Source of the DNA: Micromonospora_I sp040659735
GTDB taxonomy: Bacteria > Actinomycetota > Actinomycetes > Mycobacteriales > Micromonosporaceae
Direction: 5' to 3'
Assembly: GCF_040659735.1 (NCBI RefSeq)
Contig: NZ_JBFANZ010000020.1
Span: 1 to 64,000 of the forward strand
DNA length: 64,000 bases
The notes beneath the pieces were generated by a model, which was given only the letters and a program-made list of their open reading frames with translations, did no database searches and had not been told where the DNA came from. Below, one piece after another: positions 7,851 through 15,805 of this stretch (the stretch's first letter is position 1; each line of letters begins with the position of its first letter). The position numbers were made by a program, and so were the translations under genes.

Positions 7851-8638
7851 CGCCACCGATGGTGCTCACGATCGCCGGATCCGATTCCGGGGCCGGTGCC
7901 GGAATCCAGGCAGATCTGAAGGTCTTCGCGGCTCTCCGGCTTTACGGCACATCGGTCATCACGGCGACGACGGCGCAGAACACCCGGGGGGTGCACGACG
8001 TCTTCCCGATGCCGGGAAACGTCGTCTCCGCCCAACTGACCGCCGTCCTGGAGGACATGCCGCCGCGCGCCGCGAAGGTCGGGATGCTCGCCACGGCGGA
8101 GGCCGCCGCGGCGGTCGGCGCCAAGGCGCGCGCCGGGTTGCTGCCCAACCTCGTCATCGACCCCGTGCTCGAGTCGTCCAGCGGGCGCCGGCTCGGGGTG
8201 GTCAGCGCGATCGAGCGGCTGCTGCCGCACGCGACCGTCATCACCCCCAACCGCGAGGAGGCGTCCGCGCTCGTCGGCTGGTCGGTCGCCACCCCGGCCG
8301 ACATGGCCGGCGCCGCCGCGCAACTCGCTTCCAACGGGCCGAAGTACGTGGTGGTCACCGGTGGCGACATGGTGGCCGGCGAGGACGCTGTGGACGCCGT
8401 CTGGACCGACGCGGGGGCGCGGTTCCTGCACTATCCGCGGGTCGTCACCCGCAACAACCACGGCACCGGGTGCACCTTCTCGGCCGCGATCGCCGCCCGG
8501 CTCGCGCTCGGCGACGCGGTGCCGGAAGCCCTGGTGTTCGCCAAGGAGTACGTCGCCCGCGCGCTGATCGGCGCGCGTGACTGGAAGCTGGGCGGCGGTC
8601 AAGGGCCGTTGGATCATTTCGGCTGGTCATCGGCCTGA
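7847..8638 (+). CDS. thiD: Hydroxymethylpyrimidine/phosphomethylpyrimidine kinase
   Basis: The 263-residue ribokinase-fold protein phosphorylates HMP and HMP phosphate to HMP pyrophosphate. The N-terminal TIAGSDSGAGAGIQADLK substrate-binding segment and the GTGCTFSAAIA anion-hole and catalytic Asp region (here GTGC) are intact. The length is standard for a single ThiD domain with no ThiE or TenA fusion. ATG 7847 overlaps the previous stop as ATGA and is preceded by GGGAGG at a good distance. Confidence 0.95.
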   Translation: MTPPMVLTIAGSDSGAGAGIQADLKVFAALRLYGTSVITATTAQNTRGVHDVFPMPGNVVSAQLTAVLEDMPPRAAKVGMLATAEAAAAVGAKARAGLLPNLVIDPVLESSSGRRLGVVSAIERLLPHATVITPNREEASALVGWSVATPADMAGAAAQLASNGPKYVVVTGGDMVAGEDAVDAVWTDAGARFLHYPRVVTRNNHGTGCTFSAAIAARLALGDAVPEALVFAKEYVARALIGARDWKLGGGQGPLDHFGWSSA

Positions 8639-8658
8639 TCTAGATGAGGGAGGCTGTC

Positions 8659-10251
8659 ATGGAGGCTCGGCGCAGGGTGTACGTGGAGGGGACGCGACCG
8701 GATATCCGGGTGCCGTTCGCGGAGGTGGTGCTGACCGGCGACAACCCGCCGGTGCGGCTCTACGACACCGCGGGTCCGGGCTCCGACCCCGCGGTGGGCC
8801 TGCCGCCGCTGCGCGGCCCGTGGATCGCCGCGCGGGGTGATGTGGCGCCGGCGCGAGGGGCGGGCACGCCGCTGGTGGGAGCGGCCGGTCGCCGGCCGAC
8901 GCAGTTGGCGTACGCGCGGTCCGGCCAGGTGACGCCGGAGATGGAGTTCGTGGCGCTGCGCGAGGGCGTGTCACCGGAGCTCGTCCGGCAGGAGATCGCG
9001 GCGGGGCGCGCGGTGCTGCCGGCGAACGTCAACCATCCCGAGTCGGAGCCGATGATCATAGGCAGCAGTTTCCTGGTGAAGGTCAACGCCAACATCGGCA
9101 CCTCCGCGGTGACCTCGTCGGTCGCGGAGGAGGTGGAGAAGCTGACCTGGGCCACCCGCTGGGGCGCCGACACGGTCATGGATCTCTCCACCGGCAAGCG
9201 GATCCACGAGACGCGCGAGGCCATCGTCCGCAACTCCCCGGTGCCGATCGGCACCGTGCCGATCTACCAGGCGTTGGAGAAGGTGGGCGGCGACCCGGTC
9301 GAGCTCTCCTGGGAGGTCTTCCGGGACACCGTCATCGAGCAGGCCGAGCAGGGCGTGGACTACATGACCGTGCACGCCGGCGTGCTCATGCGCTATGTGC
9401 CGCTCGCCGTCGCGCGGGTCACCGGCATCGTCTCGCGCGGCGGATCGATCATGGCGGCGTGGTGCCTGGCGCACCACGAGGAGAACTTCCTCTACACCCA
9501 CTTCGCCGAGCTCTGCGAGATCCTCGCCCGCTACGACATCACCTTCTCCCTCGGCGACGGCCTGCGTCCCGGCTCGATCGCGGACGCCAACGACGAGGCG
9601 CAGTTCGCCGAGCTGCGCACCCTCGGCGAGCTGACCACGGTGGCCTGGGAACACGACGTGCAGGTGATGATCGAAGGGCCGGGGCACGTCCCGATGCACA
9701 AGATCAAGGAGAACGTCGACCTGCAGCAGGAGCTCTGCCACGAGGCGCCGTTCTACACGCTCGGCCCGCTGACCACGGACATCGCCCCCGCGTACGACCA
9801 CATCACGTCGGCGATCGGCGCCGCGATGATCGGCATGTTCGGCACCGCGATGCTCTGCTACGTCACGCCGAAGGAGCACCTCGGGCTGCCGGACCGCGAC
9901 GACGTCAAGGCGGGGGTCATCGCCTACAAGATCGCGGCGCACGCGGCGGACCTGGCCAAGGGGCATCCGGGCGCCCAGGCGTGGGACGACGCGCTCTCCA
10001 AGGCGCGGTTCGAGTTCCGGTGGGAGGACCAGTTCAACCTGGCGCTCGACCCGGAGACCGCGCGCGCCTACCACGATGCGACGCTGCCGGCCGAACCGGC
10101 GAAGACGGCCCACTTCTGCTCGATGTGCGGTCCCAAGTTCTGCTCCATGAAGATCACCCAGGAGCTCAAGGAGTACGCCGAGCGCGGCATGCGGGAGAAG
10201 TCGGAGCAGTTCGTGGATTCGGGCGGCAAGGTCTACCTGCCGCTGGCCTGA
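8659..10251 (+). CDS. thiC: Phosphomethylpyrimidine synthase ThiC
   Basis: This 530-residue radical SAM enzyme rearranges aminoimidazole ribotide to HMP phosphate. The C-terminal CxxCxxxxC cluster motif is at Cys487, Cys490 and Cys495 (CSMCGPKFC) and binds the 4Fe-4S cluster. The core motifs NVNHPESEPMIIG, GADTVMDLSTG and EGPGHVPMHKI are present. ATG 8659 follows AGGGAGG by 5 nt, so I prefer it to ATG 8644. Only 20 bp separate it from thiD, and it is the last gene of the riboswitch operon. Confidence 0.97.
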   Translation: MEARRRVYVEGTRPDIRVPFAEVVLTGDNPPVRLYDTAGPGSDPAVGLPPLRGPWIAARGDVAPARGAGTPLVGAAGRRPTQLAYARSGQVTPEMEFVALREGVSPELVRQEIAAGRAVLPANVNHPESEPMIIGSSFLVKVNANIGTSAVTSSVAEEVEKLTWATRWGADTVMDLSTGKRIHETREAIVRNSPVPIGTVPIYQALEKVGGDPVELSWEVFRDTVIEQAEQGVDYMTVHAGVLMRYVPLAVARVTGIVSRGGSIMAAWCLAHHEENFLYTHFAELCEILARYDITFSLGDGLRPGSIADANDEAQFAELRTLGELTTVAWEHDVQVMIEGPGHVPMHKIKENVDLQQELCHEAPFYTLGPLTTDIAPAYDHITSAIGAAMIGMFGTAMLCYVTPKEHLGLPDRDDVKAGVIAYKIAAHAADLAKGHPGAQAWDDALSKARFEFRWEDQFNLALDPETARAYHDATLPAEPAKTAHFCSMCGPKFCSMKITQELKEYAERGMREKSEQFVDSGGKVYLPLA

Positions 10252-10264
10252 GTCGTCGTCCGGC

Positions 10265-10301
10265 CGTGCTGCGTTTGCCGTCCCGCGGCAGGCGCAGCAC
10301 G
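10265..10301 (+). terminator. Hairpin ending the thiamine operon
   Basis: Arms CGTGCTGCG (10265-10273) and CGCAGCACG (10293-10301) pair perfectly. Two U-G wobbles and TGCCG/CGGCA extend the stem to 16 pairs with a 5-nt loop. There is no U-tract, as is usual for actinobacterial terminators. Confidence 0.65.
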
Positions 10302-10621
10302 ACGCGCGTCCCACCTGTCGTCCCAAAATGTGGTCGGATCGCGGGATCGGCCGCGACGGCCGGGAGGGCCGAGGCGGTGACTCGGGCAGTATTTGGGCAG
10401 TTCATCAGGTCGTAAATATGAAGCCCGCCGCGGCGGACGGTCATGGATGGGTTCCGGCGACTCTTTTCCTCCATTGAGGAGTCTTCCCAACCGGGTCCGG
10501 GTTCTGGTGAAATCTCCGCCGTGTCGCGAGCGGGCGCCCCCGGACACGGGGCGCAGGCGCACCGCGCGGTCGCTCTGCACCGGGCAGAACACCAGCACCC
10601 CGACCAAGGAGACCACAGCCG
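10302..10621. other. Intergenic leader upstream of the roadblock gene
   Basis: No gene is supported in these 320 bases. Two GGGCAGT heptamers at 10384-10390 and 10395-10401 repeat with an 11-bp period, the layout of a response-regulator-type site. A small inverted repeat (GACTC to GAGTC, enclosing CCTC-CATT-GAGG) lies at about 10459-10483. The right end carries the AAGGAG ribosome-binding site of the next gene. Confidence 0.35.
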
Positions 10622-11032
10622 ATGAACAGGCCAGCGGCGGCAATCCAGGACATGGGCTGGCTGCTCAGCAGCTTCGCCGACAGCGTGGCGGGGATCGCCC
10701 ACGTGGTCGCCGTCTCGGCCGACGGACTGCTCCTCGCGTCGTCGCGGGACCTGCCGCCGGATCGCGCCGACCAGCTCGCCGCGATCACCGCGGGGGTCGT
10801 CAGCCTGACCGACGGAGCGTCCCGGATGTTCAGCGCCGGTGGGGTGCTCCAGACCGTCATCGAGATGGACAGCGGATACCTGTTCCTGATGTCCATCAGC
10901 GACGGCTCGTCCATGGCCGTGCTCGCGGCGCGCAGCTGCGACGTGGGTCAGGTCGGCTACGAAATGGCGCTGCTCGTGGAACGGGTGGGCGCGGCGCTCG
11001 TGCCGCTGCCCCGACAGGCCGTCGGGGGCTGA
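10622..11032 (+). CDS. Roadblock/LC7 domain protein
   Basis: This 136-residue protein is a single roadblock/LC7 domain, with the family features GIAHVVAVSADGLLLASS, TAGVVSLTDGAS and GYLFLMSISDGS. In streptomycetes such proteins (CvnB) belong to conservons with a sensor kinase-like protein, a DUF742 protein and a Ras-like GTPase. None of those partners is encoded nearby, so this is an orphan copy. It probably binds a small GTPase encoded elsewhere. AAGGAG lies 10 nt before ATG 10622, which fixes the start. Confidence 0.88.
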   Translation: MNRPAAAIQDMGWLLSSFADSVAGIAHVVAVSADGLLLASSRDLPPDRADQLAAITAGVVSLTDGASRMFSAGGVLQTVIEMDSGYLFLMSISDGSSMAVLAARSCDVGQVGYEMALLVERVGAALVPLPRQAVGG

Positions 11033-11139
11033 GCCGACGCGACCCCCGGCGCTGGTCCGCGCGTGTGATCCGCGAGTCGTCGCGGGTGGCCGCGATCGAG
11101 CCGGTGGAGTGCGCGGCGGGTGAGCCGCGATGACGGAGG

Positions 11140-12261
11140 TCAGTCGACCGGGAGGCGGTAGCCCCGCTTCACCACGGTCTGCACGATCCCCGGCGTGCCG
11201 AGGCGGGCGCGCAGCCGCGCAACGGCCATCTCGACCGCGTGCTCGTCGGCGCCGCGCGGCAGCGTACGCAGCAGGGTCGACCGCGACAGGACGCGGCCCG
11301 GCGCGACGGCGAGAGCCCGCAGCACGGACATCGGGCCGGGCGCGAGCGGACGGAGCTCGCCGTCGATGACGGCGGCGTGCCCGCGCAGCGTCAGCAGGTG
11401 CGCGCCCACCTTCAGGGTCACCGCGCGTCGCGGCAGCTCCTCGGTGATGGTGCGGGCCAGCGCACCGAGCCGGGCGTGGGCGGGGGTGGCGACCGGCACG
11501 TCGTGCGCGCGCAGCGGGGCGGCGGTGACCGGGCCGACGCCCGCGGCGAGGACGTCGGAGCGGAGCGCGTCGAGCAGGGCGTCGCAGCGGGGGCCGGCCG
11601 CGTCGAGCAGGGCCCTGACCGCGGGTGCGGAGGTGAACGCGACCGCGTCGACGAGGCGGGCGGCGATCAGGTCGATGAGGCGGTGCAGCGGAGCGGGGTC
11701 GCTCGGCGGCGCCCACCGGTAGACCGGCACCTCGATCACGGTCGCGCCGGCCGCCGCGAGCGCGGCACCGCACTCCGGATGACGTTCGCCGTGCAGCTGC
11801 ATGGCCACCCGCTGTCCGGCGACGCCGCGTTGGCGGAGGTGTTCCACCATCTCGTCGCACGTCTCGGAGGGCGGCGACCACGCGGCGCGAAGCCCGGCGG
11901 CGTGGATGGCGGCGCGGGCTTTCGGGCCGCGCGCGACGATGCGGGCCCCGGCGAGGACGGAGCGCAGCGGATCGCCCAACCCCCAGCCCTCCGCCGCGGC
12001 CAGCCAGCCGCGCATTCCGATGCCGGTGTTGGCGACGACGATGTGCGGTGGGTTGTCGAGACAGGCGCGGGTCGCGGCCCGGAGTTCCGAGCTGTCGGTG
12101 GACGGAACGATCCGCAGTGCCGGGGCGAGCACCACCCGGGCGCCGACGCGCTGCAACAGGGTGGCGAGTTCGTCGCGGCGGCGGTCGGCGGTCAGCCCGA
12201 CGGTGAAGCCGGAGAGCTCAGCGGAGATCAGCGGTCCTGAACGCTCCACGCCGCCTGTCAT
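11140..12261 (-). CDS. HemD-like regulator with C-terminal winged helix (NnaR type)
   Basis: The 373-residue protein joins a uroporphyrinogen-III synthase-like domain (about 1-265, with VANTGIGMRGW, ARGPKAR and FTSAPAVRALL) to an OmpR-type winged-helix domain. The helix-turn-helix has ALAVAPGRVLSRSTLL and ends VVKRGYRLPVD. The same architecture is found in Streptomyces NnaR, which works with GlnR to activate nitrite/nitrate assimilation genes, as I recall. No nitrate or heme genes lie nearby, so it would act in trans. Whether the HemD half is still catalytic is unclear. A full heme-pathway hemD would normally sit with hemC. The gene is read leftward and has GAAAC repeats upstream. Confidence 0.85.
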   Translation of the reverse strand: MTGGVERSGPLISAELSGFTVGLTADRRRDELATLLQRVGARVVLAPALRIVPSTDSSELRAATRACLDNPPHIVVANTGIGMRGWLAAAEGWGLGDPLRSVLAGARIVARGPKARAAIHAAGLRAAWSPPSETCDEMVEHLRQRGVAGQRVAMQLHGERHPECGAALAAAGATVIEVPVYRWAPPSDPAPLHRLIDLIAARLVDAVAFTSAPAVRALLDAAGPRCDALLDALRSDVLAAGVGPVTAAPLRAHDVPVATPAHARLGALARTITEELPRRAVTLKVGAHLLTLRGHAAVIDGELRPLAPGPMSVLRALAVAPGRVLSRSTLLRTLPRGADEHAVEMAVARLRARLGTPGIVQTVVKRGYRLPVD

Positions 12262-12283
12262 GTCCGAAGCGTGCCGGCGGACG

Positions 12284-12310
12284 GTTTCACCCCGGCGTCC
12301 CGAACGTTTC
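12284..12310 (-). promoter_or_regulatory. Two GAAAC half-sites 22 bp apart, possible GlnR-type box
   Basis: Read on the minus strand, GAAAC occurs at 12310-12306 and 12288-12284, just upstream of the NnaR-like gene. GlnR b-sites (GaAAC) repeat with this 22-bp spacing. The intervening a-sites (gTnAC) are poor matches, so this is only suggestive. Confidence 0.25.
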
Positions 12311-12366
12311 CGACCTGCTAAGGCCCGCTCACAGCCGGCGAGCCGTCACGGTACGACCGAAGCGCC

Positions 12367-12392
12367 TACAATACGAGAAATCTGTCTCATAT
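12367..12392 (+). promoter_or_regulatory. TACAAT -10 box overlapping an operator-like inverted repeat
   Basis: TACAAT at 12367-12372 is a good -10 hexamer. It runs into the inverted repeat ATACGAGA-N6-TCTCATAT (12371-12392, 7 of 8 positions matched). A repressor bound there would cover the transcription start of the methyltransferase gene. Confidence 0.45.
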
Positions 12393-12408
12393 ATCAGGAG
12401 GCGATGGG

Positions 12409-13125
12409 ATGGCCGTGTCGGCGTTGTTCGATTCGATGGCGGGCTCCTACGACGAGTCGCGGCGTCGCCTCGTGCCCTGTCTCGAGGAGTTCTACGGAAC
12501 CGCCGTCGAGGTCGCCGCGCCGCCGCTGCGCGCCGCGCTCGCGGCCGGCCGTACCCCTGAGGTTCTGGATCTCGGTGCGGGCACCGGCCTGCTGTCGCTG
12601 CTCGTCGCGGCGGCTGTGCCCGGCGCGCGGCTCACTCTGCTCGACGCCGCCCCGGCGATGCTCGCCGTGGCCGGCGGGCAGCTGCGCGCCCGCGCCGTCG
12701 CGCACCACACGGTCGTCGCCGACCTGGCCGATCCGCTTCCCCCGGGCCCCTACGACGCGGTCGTCTCCGCGCTCGCGATCCACCACCTCGACGACGGCGG
12801 CAAGCGGGACCTCTACCGGCGCGCGCACGGGGTGCTGCGGCCCGGCGGGGTCTTCGTCAACGCGGAGCAGGTGGCGGGTCCCACCCCGGAGCTGGACCGC
12901 CGGTACCACGAGGTGTGGCTGGCGCAGGTCGCCGCGCTCGGTTCGGAACCGGCGGAGATCGAGGCCGCGCGGGAGCGGATGTCCTTCGACCGCCCCGCGC
13001 CGGTCCGGGCGCAGTGCGGCTGGCTGCGCGAGGCCGGGTTCGCCGACGTCGACTGCTTCTTCAAGTCCTGGCGCTTCGCGGTGCTCGGCGGCCACCGCTC
13101 CGGCGGGCCCGGCGACGGCGGTTAG
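12409..13125 (+). CDS. Class I SAM-dependent methyltransferase
   Basis: The 238-residue protein has SAM-binding motif I VLDLGAGTGLLS near residues 50-60, motif II LTLLDAAPAML and a motif IV-like ALAIHHLDD. This matches the UbiE/Methyltransf_11-25 type that acts on small molecules. The substrate is unknown. AGGAGG lies 7 nt upstream of ATG 12409. The promoter carries an inverted repeat over the start site, so the gene may be induced by a ligand through a repressor encoded elsewhere. It is divergent from the NnaR-like gene. Confidence 0.82.
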   Translation: MAVSALFDSMAGSYDESRRRLVPCLEEFYGTAVEVAAPPLRAALAAGRTPEVLDLGAGTGLLSLLVAAAVPGARLTLLDAAPAMLAVAGGQLRARAVAHHTVVADLADPLPPGPYDAVVSALAIHHLDDGGKRDLYRRAHGVLRPGGVFVNAEQVAGPTPELDRRYHEVWLAQVAALGSEPAEIEAARERMSFDRPAPVRAQCGWLREAGFADVDCFFKSWRFAVLGGHRSGGPGDGG

Positions 13126-13292
13126 CGGGGGCTCCCAGCTCTCGTTTTGACCGGTCAGCAGGGGAGCGGGTATCGTTGCCTGCTGTTGTGCGACAGCTGA
13201 AAGCGTCCCCATTTCATCGGGTACGCTTGTCGTTCGTGCGCGTCTGGTGACCGACGCGCGACCCCAGACCGACGACGAGACAAGGTAAACCT

Positions 13293-13736
13293 GTGCGTAC
13301 GTACAGCCCGAAGCCGGGTGAGATCGAGCGTCAGTGGCACGTCATCGACGCTTCTGATGTCGTGCTGGGCCGTCTGGCCACCCACGTCGCCACGCTGCTG
13401 CGTGGCAAGCACAAGCCCACTTTCGCGCCGCACGTCGACACCGGCGACTTTGTCGTCATCGTGAACGCGGGCAAGGTGGCACTGACCGGCAACAAGCGGC
13501 AGACCAAGATCGCCTACCGGCACTCGGGATACCCGGGCGGCCTCAAGCAGGTCCGCTACGAGGAGCTGTTGACGAAGCGGCCCGACCGGGCTGTCGAGCT
13601 CGCGGTGAAGGGCATGCTGCCGCACAACAAGCTCGGTCGTCAGCTGATCACGAAGCTGAAGGTCTACGCCGGCGCCGAGCACCCGCACGCCGCGCAGCAG
13701 CCGGTGCCGTTCGAGATCAAGCAGATCGCGCAGTGA
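13293..13736 (+). CDS. rplM: 50S ribosomal protein L13
   Basis: The 147-residue protein is full-length L13, with the conserved WHVIDASDVVLGRLAT, GDFVVIVNAGKVALTG and AVKGMLPHNKLGR segments. It binds 23S rRNA early in large-subunit assembly. The start is GTG 13293, with a weak AAGG upstream. A TACGCT hexamer at 13222-13227 is a possible -10 with a 5' leader of about 65 nt. The rpsI gene follows directly, the usual rplM-rpsI operon. Confidence 0.97.
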   Translation: MRTYSPKPGEIERQWHVIDASDVVLGRLATHVATLLRGKHKPTFAPHVDTGDFVVIVNAGKVALTGNKRQTKIAYRHSGYPGGLKQVRYEELLTKRPDRAVELAVKGMLPHNKLGRQLITKLKVYAGAEHPHAAQQPVPFEIKQIAQ

Positions 13737-13756
13737 GCGCGGGCGAAGGAAGCAGC

Positions 13757-14236
13757 ATGACCGACACCATCGCGCCCAGCTCGGCCGAGATCGCCGAGTC
13801 CGGGGTGCCCGCCGCGGCTCCCGCGCCCGTCGTCAGGGCTCCGCGGGGCGACCGCCCGATCCAGACCGTCGGCCGCCGCAAGGAGGCCATCGTCCGGGTT
13901 CGCATCGTTCCCGGCACCGGCAAGATCACGTGCAACGGTCGCGAGCTCGAGGCCTACTTCCCGAGCAAGGTGCACCAGCAGCTGATCAAGGAGCCGCTGG
14001 TGACCTCCGAGAAGGCCGAGGCCTTCGACGTCATCGCCAACCTGCGCGGCGGCGGCACCACCGGTCAGGCCGGCGCGCTGCGCCTCGGCATCGCCCGGGC
14101 GCTCATCATCAACGAACCCGAGGACCGCCCCGCCCTGAAGAAGGCCGGCTTCCTGACGCGTGACGCGCGGGTCAAGGAAAGCAAGAAGTACGGTCTCAAG
14201 AAGGCCCGTAAGGCCCCGCAGTACTCGAAGCGCTGA
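13757..14236 (+). CDS. rpsI: 30S ribosomal protein S9
   Basis: The 159-residue protein is S9 with an Ala/Pro-rich N-terminal extension of about 35 residues, common in actinomycetes. The S9 core includes VGRRKEAIVRVRIVPGTGKI and LRGGGTTGQAGALRLGIARAL. The C-terminus ends in the basic tail KAPQYSKR, which reaches toward the P-site tRNA. I use ATG 13757, preceded by AAGGAA at 5 nt, rather than GTG 13733, which overlaps the rplM stop. Confidence 0.96.
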   Translation: MTDTIAPSSAEIAESGVPAAAPAPVVRAPRGDRPIQTVGRRKEAIVRVRIVPGTGKITCNGRELEAYFPSKVHQQLIKEPLVTSEKAEAFDVIANLRGGGTTGQAGALRLGIARALIINEPEDRPALKKAGFLTRDARVKESKKYGLKKARKAPQYSKR

Positions 14237-14261
14237 TCAACAGTATTTTGCACCTCTGACG

Positions 14262-14304
14262 AACGGCCGGTCCGCCCCCAACACGTGGTGGCGTTCCGGC
14301 CGTT
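14262..14304 (+). terminator. Hairpin after rpsI
   Basis: Arms AACGGCCGG (14262-14270) and CCGGCCGTT (14296-14304) pair perfectly over 9 bp with a 25-nt loop. They are followed by ACGTTTTCT, close to an intrinsic terminator. The hairpin separates rplM-rpsI from glmM. Confidence 0.6.
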
Positions 14305-14343
14305 ACGTTTTCTCCTATTGGCGTCCGCACGGAGGTTTCGCGC

Positions 14344-15702
14344 ATGGGTCGGCTCTTCGGCACTGATGGGGTACGCGGTCGGGCAAATGTGGATCTCACC
14401 CCCGAGTTGGCGCTCGCGGTCGCCGTCGCGGCCGCACACACCCTCGCCGAGGTTGATCGCACTCATCCGCCGCTCGCCGTCGTCGGGCGTGATCCTCGCG
14501 CCAGCGGCGAAATGCTCGAAGCCGCGGTGGTCGCCGGGCTCGCCAGTGCCGGCGCCAACGTCGTACGGGTCGGTGTCCTGCCCACCCCCGGCGTCGCCTA
14601 CCTCGTCGGCGAGACCAAGGCCGATCTCGGCGTGATGCTCTCCGCGTCGCACAACCCGATGCCGGACAACGGCATCAAGCTCTTCGCGGCGGGCGGCCAC
14701 AAGCTCCCCGACGAGATGGAGATGAAGATCGAGGCGACGATCGAGGCCAACGGCGCCGCGGAGTGGCGCCGACCGACCGGTGGCGGAGTCGGGCGCGTGC
14801 ACGATCTGCTCGACGGCGCGGACCACTACGTGCAGCACCTGGTCGCATCGGTGCCGCACCCCCTCGACGGGCTGAAGGTCGTCGTCGACTGCGCCAACGG
14901 CGCCGCCTCCGAGATCGCGCCGGTCGCCTACCGCGAGGCCGGCGCCGAGGTCATCGCCATCCACGCCGAACCCGACGGGCTCAACATCAACGAGGGTTGC
15001 GGCTCCACCCACCTCGACGTCATCAGGGCCGCCGTGGTCGAGCACGGCGCGGACCTCGGCATCGCGCACGACGGCGACGCCGACCGGTGCCTCGCCGTCA
15101 CCGCCGACGGTCAGGAGGTCGACGGGGACGAGATCATGGCAATTCTCGCGATCGCCATGCGGGACGCCGGCACCCTTACCGACAACACCCTGGTCGCCAC
15201 GGTGATGAGCAACCTCGGCCTCCGCCTCGCCATGTCGAAGGCGGGGATCCGGCTGATGGAAACCAAGGTCGGCGACCGGTACGTGCTGGAGGAGCTGCGG
15301 GCGTCGGGCCTCGCGCTCGGCGGCGAGCAGAGCGGGCACATCGTGATGCCGGCGCACGCGACCACCGGCGATGGCATTCTCACCGGTCTGCACCTGATGT
15401 CCCGGATGGCCGCCACCGGCCGGTCACTGGCCGAACTCGCGTCCGTGGTGACGAAGCTGCCCCAGGTGCTCATCAACGTGCCCGTCGGTGACCGCTCGGC
15501 GGGCGCTGCGGCGCCGGCCGTGCTGGCCGCGGCGGAGCAGGCCGAGGCGGAGCTGGGGGAGACCGGCCGGGTGCTGCTGCGCCCCTCCGGTACCGAGCCG
15601 CTGGTGCGGGTGATGGTCGAGGCCGCCACCGTGCAGACCGCCCGCGACGTTGCCGAACGGATCGCTCAGACCGTGCGTGAGGCCAGCCCCGTTCCGGCCT
15701 GA
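14344..15702 (+). CDS. glmM: Phosphoglucosamine mutase
   Basis: The 452-residue protein converts glucosamine-6-phosphate to glucosamine-1-phosphate for UDP-GlcNAc and peptidoglycan synthesis. The phosphoserine loop SASHNP places the active serine at residue 102, as in E. coli GlmM. The metal loop DGDADRC, sugar-binding GEQSGH and phosphate-binding RPSGTEPLVRV are all present, and the N-terminus GRLFGTDGVRG is typical. GGAGG precedes ATG 14344. The partner enzyme GlmS is encoded 1.5 kb downstream. Confidence 0.97.
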   Translation: MGRLFGTDGVRGRANVDLTPELALAVAVAAAHTLAEVDRTHPPLAVVGRDPRASGEMLEAAVVAGLASAGANVVRVGVLPTPGVAYLVGETKADLGVMLSASHNPMPDNGIKLFAAGGHKLPDEMEMKIEATIEANGAAEWRRPTGGGVGRVHDLLDGADHYVQHLVASVPHPLDGLKVVVDCANGAASEIAPVAYREAGAEVIAIHAEPDGLNINEGCGSTHLDVIRAAVVEHGADLGIAHDGDADRCLAVTADGQEVDGDEIMAILAIAMRDAGTLTDNTLVATVMSNLGLRLAMSKAGIRLMETKVGDRYVLEELRASGLALGGEQSGHIVMPAHATTGDGILTGLHLMSRMAATGRSLAELASVVTKLPQVLINVPVGDRSAGAAAPAVLAAAEQAEAELGETGRVLLRPSGTEPLVRVMVEAATVQTARDVAERIAQTVREASPVPA

Positions 15703-15805
15703 ACCGGCCGCCGCCATCCCGCGCGGCGCCGCTCGGGATCCCGTCACCCGCTTGCAGATCAAGCCGGGTGCCGGGTTCCCCGCACGACGGGGGAGTGCGC
15801 GGAGG

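Noticed and set aside
8639..8658. Possible second TPP riboswitch before thiC
   Set aside because: Only 20 bp separate thiD and thiC, and none of the aptamer blocks occurs here. The single riboswitch at 4327-4416 serves the whole operon.
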